The position numbers and the translations under genes are program-made. The notes beneath the pieces are model-generated. The model saw nothing but the letters and a program-made list of their open reading frames with translations, was not told the DNA's origin and searched no databases. From positions 124,001 through 188,000 of the forward strand of contig JADKFS010000018.1 in the NCBI GenBank assembly GCA_016717335.1: a DNA stretch of 64,000 nucleotides, in the 5' to 3' direction. Each line of letters begins with the position of its first letter. Positions within the stretch are counted from its first letter, which is position 1. This document shows positions 42,882-52,207 of this stretch, piece after piece. This stretch comes from Candidatus Ribeiella danica (GTDB lineage Bacteria; Chloroflexota; Chloroflexia; Chloroflexales; Roseiflexaceae).

Positions 42882-44762
42882 ATGAAAACAGCCATCAGGT
42901 ATCGTCGCGCGACCGCTGTCCTGCTCTGCAGCATCCTCAGCGCCCTCTACGCCAGCACGCCGCGCTATTCGGCCGCCGTATCGCCTAATCTGGTCTGGTC
43001 GCCCTACCTGCAGCAGGTCACCGACACGCACGCGACCATTCTCTGGACCACGCGCGGCGGCGCGAGCCCGGCGGTGCGCTACTCGACCGACGGCAGCTAC
43101 GGCGCCGAGGCGGCCGGCAGCTCGCGGCCGCTGGCCGCGCTCGGCACGCAGCTGCACCGCGTCGATCTGGCCGACCTGCAGCCCGGCACGCTCTACTCGT
43201 ACAAGGTGTACGTCGACGGCGAGGAGCTGCTGCCGGACCAGACGCTGGCCTTCCGCACCGCCCCGCGCACCGGCAGCCCGGACAAGTTCACGTTCCTGGC
43301 GTTCGGCGACGAGGGCATTACCACCGGCAGCCAGCGCCGGCTGCGCGACCAGATGGCGCGCGACGCGTTCGACTTCATCCTGACTACCGGCGACAACGCC
43401 TACCCCGAGGCCAGCTACGGCGATTTCGACACGACGATCTTCCAGGTCTACCGCGACGTGCTCGTTAGGGCGCCGATCTTCCCGACCATGGGCAACCGCG
43501 AGTACCGCACGAGCGGCGGCGCGCCCTACCTCGACCTGTTCGAGCTGCCGGCGGTGGCGTGGCGCCCGGCCGACCAGGAGCGCTACTACTCGTTCGACTA
43601 CGGCAGCGCCCACATCGTCGCGCTGGACTCGAACGCGCCGCTCGACGTCGACGACGCCGCCGCGCCCGACGACATGCTCGACTGGCTGCGGGCCGACCTG
43701 GCGCAGACCAAGCAGCCCTGGAAGATCGTGGCGCTGCACCACCCGGCCTACTCGACCGGCGGGCACGGCTCCGACAGCCGCGTTCGGTCGAAGCTGGTGC
43801 CAATCTTCGAGGCGTACGGCGTCAGCCTGGTGCTGAGCGGCCACGACCACACCTACCAGCGCAGCCTGCCGCTGCGGGGCGGCCAGATCACGACGACCGA
43901 GCAGGGCGGGGTGGTCTACATCGTCAGCGGCGCGGGCGAGTCGGCCAGCATGGCCTGCGGCGGCGCCGAGTGGCTGGCGTTCGCGCGCTGCTCGCAGCCC
44001 TACGGCCTGTACAGCCGCATCGCGGTCGACGGCGGCGGCATGACCGTCGAGGCGGTCAACGAGACCGGCGCGGTCGAAGATCAGTACACGTTCACCCGGC
44101 AGGCGCCGGCGCCGACCTACGCGGCTGATAGCTTCGGCCGGGCGGTGACCGACGGCTGGGGCAGCGCCGAGGCCGGCGGCGCGTACACGCTGGGCGGCGC
44201 CCCGGCGGACTTCGACGTGAGCGGCGCGGCCGGCACGATCGCGCTCAGCGCGGCCAACCGCACGCGCTCGGTCTACCTGCTGGGCGTCTCGCAGCGCGAC
44301 GTCGACATGCGGGTGCGCGTCCAGACCGACAAGCCGGCGGCGGGCGGCGGGCAGATGGTGTACTGGATCGCCCGGCGCGGCGCCGACGGCAGCGCCTACC
44401 TGGGCCGGCTGCGGCTGGCGCCCGACGGCAGCGTGCGGCTGCAGGCCGCGCAGGAGCTTGCGGGCGCGGCGACGCTGCTGGGGCGCGAGGTGGTCGTGCC
44501 GGGTCTCAGCTCGGCCGCGCCCGGACCGATCTGGCTGCGCGCCCAGGTCGTGGGCGCCGAGCCGACCAGCATCCGCCTGAAGGCCTGGGCCGGCGACCAG
44601 CCCGAGCCGGACGGCTGGCAGTACGGCATCGCCGACGCGACGCCGGGCCTGCAGGCGGCCGGCGCGGTGGGGCTGCGGGCCTACCTCGCGCCGGCCGTGT
44701 CGAACGCGCCGGTCCTGTTCACGTTTGACGATCTGCGCGTGAGCGGCGTTGTCGCCCCCTGA
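42882..44762 (+). CDS. Secreted purple-acid-phosphatase-like metallophosphoesterase
   Basis: This 626-aa protein has a signal peptide (about 1-32). An N-terminal fibronectin-type domain (VWSPYLQQVTDTHATILWTT) as in purple acid phosphatases follows. The catalytic domain has FGDEG, TGDNAY, GNRE, LHHPAYS and GHDHTYQR. The usual GNHE reads GNRE, so the conserved His is Arg. A C-terminal beta module of about 230 residues (from YAADSFGRAVTDGWG) resembles an LamG/concanavalin-like domain. Probably extracellular phosphate or phosphodiester hydrolysis; activity needs the missing His to be dispensable. Confidence 0.88.
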   Translation: MKTAIRYRRATAVLLCSILSALYASTPRYSAAVSPNLVWSPYLQQVTDTHATILWTTRGGASPAVRYSTDGSYGAEAAGSSRPLAALGTQLHRVDLADLQPGTLYSYKVYVDGEELLPDQTLAFRTAPRTGSPDKFTFLAFGDEGITTGSQRRLRDQMARDAFDFILTTGDNAYPEASYGDFDTTIFQVYRDVLVRAPIFPTMGNREYRTSGGAPYLDLFELPAVAWRPADQERYYSFDYGSAHIVALDSNAPLDVDDAAAPDDMLDWLRADLAQTKQPWKIVALHHPAYSTGGHGSDSRVRSKLVPIFEAYGVSLVLSGHDHTYQRSLPLRGGQITTTEQGGVVYIVSGAGESASMACGGAEWLAFARCSQPYGLYSRIAVDGGGMTVEAVNETGAVEDQYTFTRQAPAPTYAADSFGRAVTDGWGSAEAGGAYTLGGAPADFDVSGAAGTIALSAANRTRSVYLLGVSQRDVDMRVRVQTDKPAAGGGQMVYWIARRGADGSAYLGRLRLAPDGSVRLQAAQELAGAATLLGREVVVPGLSSAAPGPIWLRAQVVGAEPTSIRLKAWAGDQPEPDGWQYGIADATPGLQAAGAVGLRAYLAPAVSNAPVLFTFDDLRVSGVVAP

Positions 44763-44785
44763 GGGGGCGCTGCAATGCGCCGGAT

Positions 44786-44930
44786 CACCCCACCCCCTGC
44801 CCCCTCCCCTACCAGGGGAGGGGGTAAATATTGATTGGTGCCGTGGTTTCGGCTCCGCCGAAACCACGGCACCAACCACGAAGCCCCCCTCTCCCGTTCT
44901 GGGAGAGGGAGGCAAGGGGGGTGAGGGCAA
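44786..44930. repeat. Palindromic element PAL-11 (19-3-19 core)
   Basis: CCCCACCCCCTGCCCCCTCCCC arm (shortened: CCCCACCCCCTGCC), hairpin, core 44835-44875 (41 nt, perfect 19-bp stem starting TTGGTGCCGT, loop TCC), then CCCCCCTCTCCC and GGGGGGTGAGGGC. It lies between convergent genes. Confidence 0.9.
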
Positions 44931-44941
44931 GACCGAAGCTG

Positions 44942-46594
44942 TTAGCTGTACGAGACGAGCAGCTGCGGCTTGTCGGCGGTCTCGCGCGAGCTGAGCTGCA
45001 GGCCGTCGGAGCCGCCCGCCTCGATCGCGAGCGAGAGCAGCCCGCCGACCTTCGGCTGGATGGCCGACACCGGCAGCGTGATCTCGTACCAGGTGCTCGC
45101 GGCCGTGTTCGCAGGGATCGTGCCGAGCACGGTCGAGGAGATGGCGACGGCGTTGCTGTAGCTCAGGTACGCCTCTTTCCACTGGACGTCGGTCACGGCC
45201 TTGACGCTGAAGCCGTTGACCGAGCCGGCGTAGGCGTCCGCGGTCGTCTTGACCCGCAGCTTGACCGACGTGATCGTCCTGCCGGCCAGCGAGGACAGAT
45301 CGAATCGCAGGAACGTCTTTCTGATCGGGTCGCTGTCGGCGTGCAAGGTCGCGCTGGTGCCACCCGCCGTCGAGGAGAGGTTCGAGGCGTCGATGTAGGT
45401 GTCGGCGACCGCCGCGAGCGCGGTCGACGCGGCGGAGGTCGTCGTGGCCAGCGCCGGGATGGGCGAGGTGTTCAGGCTGGCGTACTGGTTGGTCGCGTAG
45501 GTCGACGAGGCGATTCCGGCCGCCCAGGCGTCGATCGAGGCCTGCGAGGTTTCGATCGGGATCGACTCGCCGCTGCCGGCGTCCCAGTTGAACCAGACCA
45601 CCGCCTTGATCTTGGGAAAGTTGGTCGGGATCTGGGTCAGAAGCGCGTCCTTGATCCAGGCCGCCTTCTTCGCGCCGCCATCGCCGGCCTCGTACGTGCC
45701 CCACTCGGCCAGCATCATCGGCTTGCCCGAGGACACGTTGACCACCTCGCTGTAGCTGTTCTTCAGCCAGGTCTGGCCGTCGCTGCCGGTCATCAGCGGG
45801 CCCACGCCAAGCCAGGTGGAATACTTATTGTAGATGCTCAGGCCGGTCCAGTCGACGTAGCTGCTGCCCGGGTACAGGCTGGAGAGCGCGGGGTAGCGGC
45901 TATTGTTGCCGATCTGGTTCGGCGACCAGACCCAGGTGACATTCGTCGCGCCGACATTGGTGAAGATGTCGTGGACGTGGCGCCAGGCTTTCACGACGTC
46001 CCCGGCGCTGTTCCCGTTGACGATCGTGCCGTCCGACAGCTTGCCCTCGGCCCAGGGGTACCACCAGCCGTTCATCTCGTGGTTGAAGCGCAGGAACAGC
46101 GGGTGGCCCCAGCTCTTGGCGGCGGTCGCCCAGCGCGTGATGTAGGTGTCGTACATGCCGCCGTAGATATCGCGCAGCTGAAAGTTCGGCTGGTTGACGC
46201 CGCCACCGAGCCGCCACGAGCACCAGTTGAGCATGGGGATGGCGCCGTGGTTGCGCACATTATCGAAGTAGCTGGTCTGAAACTCGCCCCAGCTCCCATC
46301 GCTGCCGACCCAGGCCTGGCCCCAGTGGATGATCGACATCTTCTTCTTGCTGCGCGTCTCGAAGGTGTCGAATGCCCCGCCCGGCTGCAGGTTCGCGGCC
46401 GACGGTGCGAGCCCTTTGACGAGGGCGCCCCAGTAGATCGACGGGCCGGCTGCCTCGGCAACCGGCACCGCCGCCGGAATGTACCAGGTGGCGCCCAGCA
46501 GAGCAAGCAGGATGATCAGGATCGAAGCGCGTCGTGCCGTCACGAGGCGGCGCTTGTTCGAAAACAGGGATGCAGTAGTGCGATGCTTGAACAT
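44942..46594 (-). CDS. Secreted GH26-like glycosidase with DNRLRE-type C-domain
   Basis: This 550-aa protein has a signal peptide (about 20-48) and a GH26-like barrel. Acid/base Glu is in FNHEMNGWWYPW and nucleophile Glu in MLAEWGTYEAG. The linker SPIPALATTTSAAST and a C-terminal DNRLRE-type beta domain (AAVADTYIDASN to LQLSSRETADKPQLLVSYS) complete it. Likely beta-mannanase or related activity outside the cell. AAGGAG lies about 10 nt before ATG 46594. Tandem paralogue follows at 46853-48052. Confidence 0.87.
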   Translation of the reverse strand: MFKHRTTASLFSNKRRLVTARRASILIILLALLGATWYIPAAVPVAEAAGPSIYWGALVKGLAPSAANLQPGGAFDTFETRSKKKMSIIHWGQAWVGSDGSWGEFQTSYFDNVRNHGAIPMLNWCSWRLGGGVNQPNFQLRDIYGGMYDTYITRWATAAKSWGHPLFLRFNHEMNGWWYPWAEGKLSDGTIVNGNSAGDVVKAWRHVHDIFTNVGATNVTWVWSPNQIGNNSRYPALSSLYPGSSYVDWTGLSIYNKYSTWLGVGPLMTGSDGQTWLKNSYSEVVNVSSGKPMMLAEWGTYEAGDGGAKKAAWIKDALLTQIPTNFPKIKAVVWFNWDAGSGESIPIETSQASIDAWAAGIASSTYATNQYASLNTSPIPALATTTSAASTALAAVADTYIDASNLSSTAGGTSATLHADSDPIRKTFLRFDLSSLAGRTITSVKLRVKTTADAYAGSVNGFSVKAVTDVQWKEAYLSYSNAVAISSTVLGTIPANTAASTWYEITLPVSAIQPKVGGLLSLAIEAGGSDGLQLSSRETADKPQLLVSYS

Positions 46595-46852
46595 GGGGCT
46601 GGGTCTCCTTTCAGCAATTGCTGATATGTGCGGCGCTAACGTGCTGCCGCGTCCAGGTCGCTCGATCCAATCGAGCGCGACGAGCCGTGTCCCGGGCATA
46701 CGGAAGCAAGCTTCCGGCGGAACGTGGCAGGAATAGGAACGGTAGGGTAGAGGGGATACCGGGCGGGCAATAGTTTAAGAGTTGTTAACGGCGGCAATAT
46801 ACCCGACGAGCGATCCGATTGTCAAATATCTCGCGGGTATGGCCTGGCCGAC

Positions 46853-48052
46853 TCACTGCCGGCGTACGGTGATGAGCGGGATCCGCACCGTGCTCGATAC
46901 GCCGGTCAGCATCGGGATGGGCGAGATGTTCAAGTTACCAAACTGGTTCGAGGCGTAGACCGGCGAGGCGATCCCGGCCGCCCAGGCGGTGGTGGCCGCC
47001 AGCGAGGTCTCGATCGGGTAGGTCTTGCCGCTGCTGTCGTCCCAGTTGAACCAGAGCACCGCCTTGATCTTGGGGAAGTTGGTCGGGATCTGGGTCAGGA
47101 GCGCGTCCTTGATCCAGGCCGCCTTCTTGGTGCCGCCGTCGCCGGCCTCGCGCGTCGCCGTCTCGGCGATCATCATGGGCTTGTTCGGCGCGACGTTCAG
47201 CACGAGCTGGTAGCTGTTCTTCAGGTAGGTCGTGCCGCTCCCGGTGAAGACCTGGTTGAAGCTAAGCCAGTCGGTGTCGCCCACGCGATTGTAGCCGTCC
47301 AGGCAGGTCCAGTCGACGTAGGCGTCGCCGGGGTACATGCCGGTGAACGGGCCGCGATCCGACACATAGTTGGGGCACCAGACCCAGGTAACGTTGGTCG
47401 CGCCGACGTTGGTGAAGATGTCGTGGACGTGGCGCCAGGCTTTCACATAATCTCCGGCGCTGTTCCCGTTGACGATCAGGCCATTCGACAGCTTGCCCTC
47501 GGCCCAGGGGTACCACCAGCCGTTCATCTCGTGGTTGAAGCGCAGGAACAGCGGGTGACCCCAGCTCTTGGCGGCGGTCGCCCAGCGCGTGATGTAGGTG
47601 TCGTACGCGCCGCCGTAGAGGTCGCGCAGCTGAAAGTTCGGCTGGCTGGCGCCGCCGCCGAGCCGCCACGAGGCCCAGTTGAGCATAGGGATGGCGCCGT
47701 GGTTGCGCACATTATCGAAGTAGCTGGTCTGAAACTCGCCCCAGCTCCCATCGCTGCCCATCCATGCCTGGCCCCAGTGGATGATCGACATCTTCTTCTT
47801 GCTGCGCGTCTCGAAGGTGTCGAACGCCCCGCCCGACTGCAGGTTCGCGCTTGATGGGCCAAGCCCATTGACGATCGCGCCCCAGTAGATCAGCGGGCCG
47901 GCCGCTTCGGCAGCCGGCACGGCCCTGGGGAGCTGCCACATCACGATCAACAGCGCAAGCACGACGATCGCAATCATCCCACGGTGTGCCGATACGATGC
48001 GCGGCTCCTCCGAGAAGCGTGATATCGGCGTGGCAGTGCGATGGTGGGGCAT
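46853..48052 (-). CDS. Secreted GH26-like glycosidase, tandem paralogue
   Basis: This 399-aa protein shares long identical stretches with its neighbour (IHWGQAW, FQTSYFDNVRNHGAIPMLNW, FNHEMNGWWYPWAEGKL). It lacks the DNRLRE domain and ends in a short tail STVRIPLITVRRQ. Acid/base Glu is conserved (FNHEMN), and the nucleophile is in MMIAETATREAG. AAGGAGAT precedes the ATG. It is a recent tandem duplication with loss or gain of the C-domain. Confidence 0.86.
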   Translation of the reverse strand: MPHHRTATPISRFSEEPRIVSAHRGMIAIVVLALLIVMWQLPRAVPAAEAAGPLIYWGAIVNGLGPSSANLQSGGAFDTFETRSKKKMSIIHWGQAWMGSDGSWGEFQTSYFDNVRNHGAIPMLNWASWRLGGGASQPNFQLRDLYGGAYDTYITRWATAAKSWGHPLFLRFNHEMNGWWYPWAEGKLSNGLIVNGNSAGDYVKAWRHVHDIFTNVGATNVTWVWCPNYVSDRGPFTGMYPGDAYVDWTCLDGYNRVGDTDWLSFNQVFTGSGTTYLKNSYQLVLNVAPNKPMMIAETATREAGDGGTKKAAWIKDALLTQIPTNFPKIKAVLWFNWDDSSGKTYPIETSLAATTAWAAGIASPVYASNQFGNLNISPIPMLTGVSSTVRIPLITVRRQ

Positions 48053-48321
48053 GAAGGGGATCTCCTTTTACCGATTTTTAACCCTACGCGCACACCTTAC
48101 CACACGGGCGAGGCCACGTCTAGGCGGGGGTGCCCAGCGGTTGGTCAAGCACTGCTAGTATACGACATACCTACGCATAGCTTGTGCATGCGCTCCCACG
48201 GCTTGTCTTTCCGGCAAAATCTGCGGGCAGGCAGCTTGACCGGCGTGCCAGATTCCGCTGCACATGTGCCAGCTGGCGTTGCCGGTTCGGGCGCGGCCAG
48301 CCCACACCCCCCGTGGCTGGA

Positions 48322-48455
48322 TCACCCCACCCCTGCCCGCGCCCTGCCAGGGGCGGGGGTCAAACGATTCGGCAGCGCGGTTTCGGCTGCGCCGAAACCG
48401 CGCTGCCGACCTGATTCCCCTGCTCCCGCTGGGAGGTGGGGCAAGGGGATGAGGG
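48322..48455. repeat. Palindromic element PAL-12 (19-3-19 core)
   Basis: CCCCACCCCTGCCCGC arm, hairpin CCCTGCCAGGG, core 48369-48409 (41 nt, perfect 19-bp stem starting TCGGCAGCGC, loop TGC), and G-rich arm GGGGCAAGGGGATGAGGGC. The 573-nt region 48053-48625 has no gene. Confidence 0.9.
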
Positions 48456-48477
48456 CCTGCACCGCATCAGGACTCTC

Positions 48478-48606
48478 TGCCCCCGCTCCCCCGTTGGAGG
48501 AGCGGGGGATCTGAGAACCCCCCCCGCGCGCGGGGAGGGGGCAGGGGGTGGGGTGCCGATGGGTGCCTACCCCGGTGAGCGGCGGGAGAAGGGGCAGGCG
48601 GTGAGG
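48478..48606. repeat. Palindromic element PAL-13, compound
   Basis: CCCCGCTCCCCCGTTGGAGGAGCGGGG (shown in shortened form CCCCGCTC/GAGCGGGG), then CCCCCCGCGCGCGGGGAGGG and a G-rich arm GGGGCAGGCGGTGAGGG. No 3-nt-loop core is visible. Confidence 0.6.
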
Positions 48607-48625
48607 GAAAACGGCCCACCGGCGG

Positions 48626-50731
48626 CTACCGCGACGCCGCGATCAGCGGCAGGAACACAAACACGCCGGCATTGCCGGGCTGCAGGATGTCGACGGTCGC
48701 GGGGTTGGAGGTACCTCCGGCGGGGGGCGGGTTCGCGACTGTAACGCTGGCCTGGCCGGGGGCTGCAATATCGCTCGCCGGGATCGCGGCCGTCAGCCGG
48801 CTGGCGGAGACGTACTGGGTCGCGCGGGGGGCGCCGTTCCAGAGCACGGTCGATCCAGCGACGAAGTTCGTGCCGGTGACGACCAGCGTGAACGCGGGGC
48901 CGCCCGCCTGCAGCAGCGCCGGGGCGAGTCCTCCGATCGTCGGCGGCGTGGCGCGCTCGTACGCCCCGATGTCGCAGCGCGGCCCCTGCGGCCGCGCGCC
49001 GCCGCGCTGGTCGACCGGAGCGCAGGAGCTACCATCACAGCCGGGGGCCAGCGGGCTGCCTGCGTCGAGGGCCGGGCTGCCGGGCAGCAGCGCGTGGGTC
49101 GCGGTCGGCCCGCCGTTGTCCTGCAGCGGGCCAAGCTGCGGGTCGAGCGGCCCCGCGCCGGCGCGGTCGCCGACCAGGTCGCCGCCGACCCCGTCGAGCA
49201 GCCCGCTGCAAGCGCCGCCGGCGCGGTCGCCGATCAGGTTGTGGCCCAGCGAGACGAACGGCCCCGAGCAGTCGGGGTGAACGGCGGCGCTCGCCCCGGC
49301 GCTCATGTCCACATTTGCGGCGATGATGCTGTTCTTGAGCGAGACGGCGCCGCCCGCGCCGTTGTAGACGCCGCCGCCGTCGGCCAGGCCATCGCCGAAG
49401 CTGTCGGCGACGTTGTTCGCGATCGTCACGTTGTTCAGGGCTGCCGAGAGCGCGCCGTTCGCGATGCCGCCGCCATTCCCCGGGCTACTGTTCCCGCTGA
49501 TGGTGCTATTGACCGCGACGAGCGTGCCGGTGTTGGCGATCCCGCCGCCATCCTGCTGGGCGGTGTTGCCGCTGATCGTGCTGCCGGACAGGCTCAGCGC
49601 GCCGCGGTTGCTCGCGCCGCTGTCGGCGTTGCCGGCGATCGTGCTGTCGCTCACGACCAGCGTGCCGCGCAGGTCGTTGAACATGCCGGCGCCGGTGTTC
49701 CCGCTGATCGTGCTGCCGACCACCGTGAGCGCGCCGAAGTTGTCGATCCCGCTCCCGCTGTTGCTGGCGATCGTGCTGTCGACCAGCGACGCCGGCCCGC
49801 TGGAGTCGTTGGCGAGCCCGCCGCCGATCTCGCCGGTGTTCCCGGCGATGACGGTGCGGGCGATCGTCAGCGCGCCGCTGCTGCGCACGCCGCCGCCCAG
49901 CTCGGAGGTGTTGCTCAGGATCGCGCTGTCACGGATGGTCAGCGCGCCGCCAAGGCCGGCGATACCGCCGCCGCTGCTGTCGGACTGGTTGCGCCGCAGT
50001 CGGCTGCGGTCGACCGTCGCTTCCCCAAGGCTGGCGATCCCACCGCCGATGTTGTCGTCGATCGTGCTGTCGCTCACCGCCAGCCCGCCGTCGCTCGCGA
50101 TCCCGCCGCCGCTGTGGGCGGTGTTATTGCTGACGACGCTGCCCGCCACGGTGAGCGTGCCGAGGCTGCGGATGCCGCCGCCGCCGACCTGGTCGACCGT
50201 ATTGCTGATCACGGCGCTGCTCGTCAGCGTGAGGCGACCGGTGCTGCGGATGCCGCCGCCCTCGCGGCCGGCGGGCGGGGCGCCGCCCTGGATCGTCAGG
50301 TTGGCGAGCGTCACGCGGGCGGCGCCGACGACGTCGAAGACCCGGTCGAGCGCGCTCCCGTCGACCGTGGTCGTGCTCGAGAGCTCGCCGGTGATCGTCA
50401 GGTCGCCGGTGATGTCCAGGTCGCCGGTCGCCGCGCTGTTCTCGTCGATCCCGCCGATCGTCAGGCGGTAGGCGCCGGCCGGCAGGCTGATTGTGTCGGG
50501 GCCGGCGCCGGCCACGCAGGCGTCCACCGCGGCGTCGAGGTTGGCGGCCTGGATCGCCTCGCGCAGCGAGCACTTGCCGTCGCCGGCGATCGCGTCATCG
50601 ATAGTGGTCACGCTGATCGTGCTCGCCTGGGCGACCCGCGCGGCCCACAGGCTGAGCGCCACCAGCGCGAGCAGCACGAGGCCGGCCGCCAGGCGCAGCC
50701 ACGCGGCAGCGGGATGGGCGCGATCGATCAT
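48626..50731 (-). CDS. Secreted CSLREA-type parallel beta-helix protein
   Basis: This 701-aa protein has a signal peptide (about 10-36), the CSLREA element (GDGKCSLREAIQAAN) and about 380 residues of beta-helix repeats rich in GGGI and STISGN/DSTIAGN motifs. A DxGAYE element and a C-terminal IPT/TIG domain (TIGGLAPALLQAGGPAFTL) follow. It ends VFVFLPLIAASR, like several secreted proteins of Chloroflexota. Likely cell-surface or extracellular structural/adhesive. The low complexity makes exact repeat counting uncertain. Confidence 0.87.
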   Translation of the reverse strand: MIDRAHPAAAWLRLAAGLVLLALVALSLWAARVAQASTISVTTIDDAIAGDGKCSLREAIQAANLDAAVDACVAGAGPDTISLPAGAYRLTIGGIDENSAATGDLDITGDLTITGELSSTTTVDGSALDRVFDVVGAARVTLANLTIQGGAPPAGREGGGIRSTGRLTLTSSAVISNTVDQVGGGGIRSLGTLTVAGSVVSNNTAHSGGGIASDGGLAVSDSTIDDNIGGGIASLGEATVDRSRLRRNQSDSSGGGIAGLGGALTIRDSAILSNTSELGGGVRSSGALTIARTVIAGNTGEIGGGLANDSSGPASLVDSTIASNSGSGIDNFGALTVVGSTISGNTGAGMFNDLRGTLVVSDSTIAGNADSGASNRGALSLSGSTISGNTAQQDGGGIANTGTLVAVNSTISGNSSPGNGGGIANGALSAALNNVTIANNVADSFGDGLADGGGVYNGAGGAVSLKNSIIAANVDMSAGASAAVHPDCSGPFVSLGHNLIGDRAGGACSGLLDGVGGDLVGDRAGAGPLDPQLGPLQDNGGPTATHALLPGSPALDAGSPLAPGCDGSSCAPVDQRGGARPQGPRCDIGAYERATPPTIGGLAPALLQAGGPAFTLVVTGTNFVAGSTVLWNGAPRATQYVSASRLTAAIPASDIAAPGQASVTVANPPPAGGTSNPATVDILQPGNAGVFVFLPLIAASR

Positions 50732-50767
50732 GAGGTTCCCTCCCTTCCCGAAATCCCTGGGCCATTG

Positions 50768-50930
50768 CCCTCACCCCCCTGCCCCCCTCTCCCAAAATGG
50801 GAGAGGGGGTATGGTTCTGGCATCTGGCTGCGGTCGCTCTGCGACCGCAGCCAGATGCCAACTATTTGCCTCCTCCCCGTTGCGAGAAAAAGCCTACCCC
50901 CGAAAGAGAGGTAGGAGGGTGAGGGCAATC
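50768..50930. repeat. Palindromic element PAL-14 (19-3-19 core)
   Basis: GCCCTCACCCCCCTGCCCCC arm (GCCCTCACCC repeated inverted at the far end as GGGTGAGGGC), core 50819-50859 (41 nt, perfect 19-bp stem starting GGCATCTGGC, loop TCT). The element overlaps the 3' end of the dehydrogenase gene. Confidence 0.92.
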
Positions 50931-52190
50931 AGCGCAGCTGTAGGCGATCCGGCGGACCTGGCCGCCGCCGGCGTAGCTGGTGTAGTAGAGCGCCTGGCCG
51001 GCGCCGTCGGGGCCGAAGATCATAGTGACGACGCTGGCCGCGCCGAGCCCGGTCCTGAGCTCGCCGCGCGCGTATCCGCTCGCGCGATCGGGCGTGAGGG
51101 TGAAGATCTTGCCGCAGATGAAGTCGCCGAACAGGTAGGCGCCGTCGTAATCGGCCGGCCAGACCCCGCGCGGGACGAACGCGCCGCCGGTGATCGCGCC
51201 GCACTCGCCGTGCACGTAGTCGTAGATCGGGTTGGTGATGCCGGGCGGCGGCGGGCCGCAGTCGGTGGTCGAGTCGCGCGCGCAGTGGCCCTCGCGGATG
51301 TTCCAGCCGTAGTCGGCGCCGGCCTGGCCCAGGTCGATCGCCTCCCAGGCGCCCTGGCCGGTCACGTTGATGAAGAAGCGCGTCTCGGCGGCGTTCGGGT
51401 CGAAGGCCAGCCGGAAGGGGTTGCGCAGGCCCCACGCAAAGGTCTCGCGGCATTTCTTGCCCGGTTCGGTGCGCCCGGTCAGCCGGCAGGGCGCGCTGTC
51501 GGGGCCCTGGTACGGGTTGGTCGGCGGGATGCCGCCGTCGGTGGTGATGCGCAGAATCTTGCCCAGGAGGATATTCTGGTCGCGCGCCGCCTGGTTGAGC
51601 GAGGAGGAGTCGCTGCGATCGGCATAGTCGCGGCCGCCGTCGCCGACGCTGATGTAGAGGTAGCCGTCGCGATCGAACTTCAGGTCGCCGGCGTTGTGGG
51701 TGCCGCCGTACGACGGGATATTGTCCACCAGCACGGACTCGCTGGCCGGATCGATCGCGTTGCCGTCCGGCAGGGTGAAGCGCGACACACGGTTGACCGG
51801 CGCCTTGGGGCTCTGAATGTCGCAGCCGCCGAACTTCTTGAAGGTGTAGTAGAGGTAGACGAAGTGGTTGGCGGCGAACTGCGGGTCGACCGCGACGCCG
51901 AGCATGCCGCGCTCGCGCTCGGTGCAGACCAGCGCGCTCAGGTCCAGCGCCGGCCGCGGCAGCAGCTCGCCGCCCCGGTAGACGTGCAGGACGCCGGGCT
52001 GGGTGGTGATCAGCAGGCGGCCGTCGGGCGTGAACGCCAGCGCGGTCGGCAGCTCGACGTTCGCGACCAGCGTGTCGGCGAAGCCGGGCGGCTGCCAGTC
52101 GGCCGGGCGGGCGGGCTCATCCCCAGCGAGGGCCTGGCAGCCGGACGCCAGCGCCAGCACGATCAGTAGAAGCCACGCGCGCTTGATCAT
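50862..52190 (-). CDS. Glucose/sorbosone dehydrogenase-like lipoprotein (PQQ type)
   Basis: This 442-aa protein has a lipobox (LALASGC), then a six-bladed beta-propeller: PTALAFTPDGRLLITTQPG, RGMLGVAVDPQF, GTHNAGDLKFDRDGYLYISVGDGG and FAWGLRNPFRLAFD, as in soluble aldose dehydrogenases. It likely oxidises a sugar with PQQ at the outer face. The true protein seems to end at RRIAYSCAD; a further 20 or so residues (PHPPTSLSGVGFFSQRGGGK) come from the overlapping palindromic element, whose stop codon lies just inside it. Confidence 0.88.
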   Translation of the reverse strand: MIKRAWLLLIVLALASGCQALAGDEPARPADWQPPGFADTLVANVELPTALAFTPDGRLLITTQPGVLHVYRGGELLPRPALDLSALVCTERERGMLGVAVDPQFAANHFVYLYYTFKKFGGCDIQSPKAPVNRVSRFTLPDGNAIDPASESVLVDNIPSYGGTHNAGDLKFDRDGYLYISVGDGGRDYADRSDSSSLNQAARDQNILLGKILRITTDGGIPPTNPYQGPDSAPCRLTGRTEPGKKCRETFAWGLRNPFRLAFDPNAAETRFFINVTGQGAWEAIDLGQAGADYGWNIREGHCARDSTTDCGPPPPGITNPIYDYVHGECGAITGGAFVPRGVWPADYDGAYLFGDFICGKIFTLTPDRASGYARGELRTGLGAASVVTMIFGPDGAGQALYYTSYAGGGQVRRIAYSCADCPHPPTSLSGVGFFSQRGGGK

Positions 52191-52207
52191 ACTCCACCTC
52201 TCCACCA

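Noticed and set aside
42864..45704. 946-aa minus-strand frame across phosphatase and GH26 genes
   Set aside because: It crosses two real genes and a palindromic element; Arg/Gly/Ala-rich composition and no motif.
50768..50930. Ordinary rho-independent terminator interpretation of the palindromic elements
   Set aside because: Most cores have no oligo-T tail, they occur in divergent as well as convergent gaps, and core length is fixed at 41 or 47 nt in most copies.
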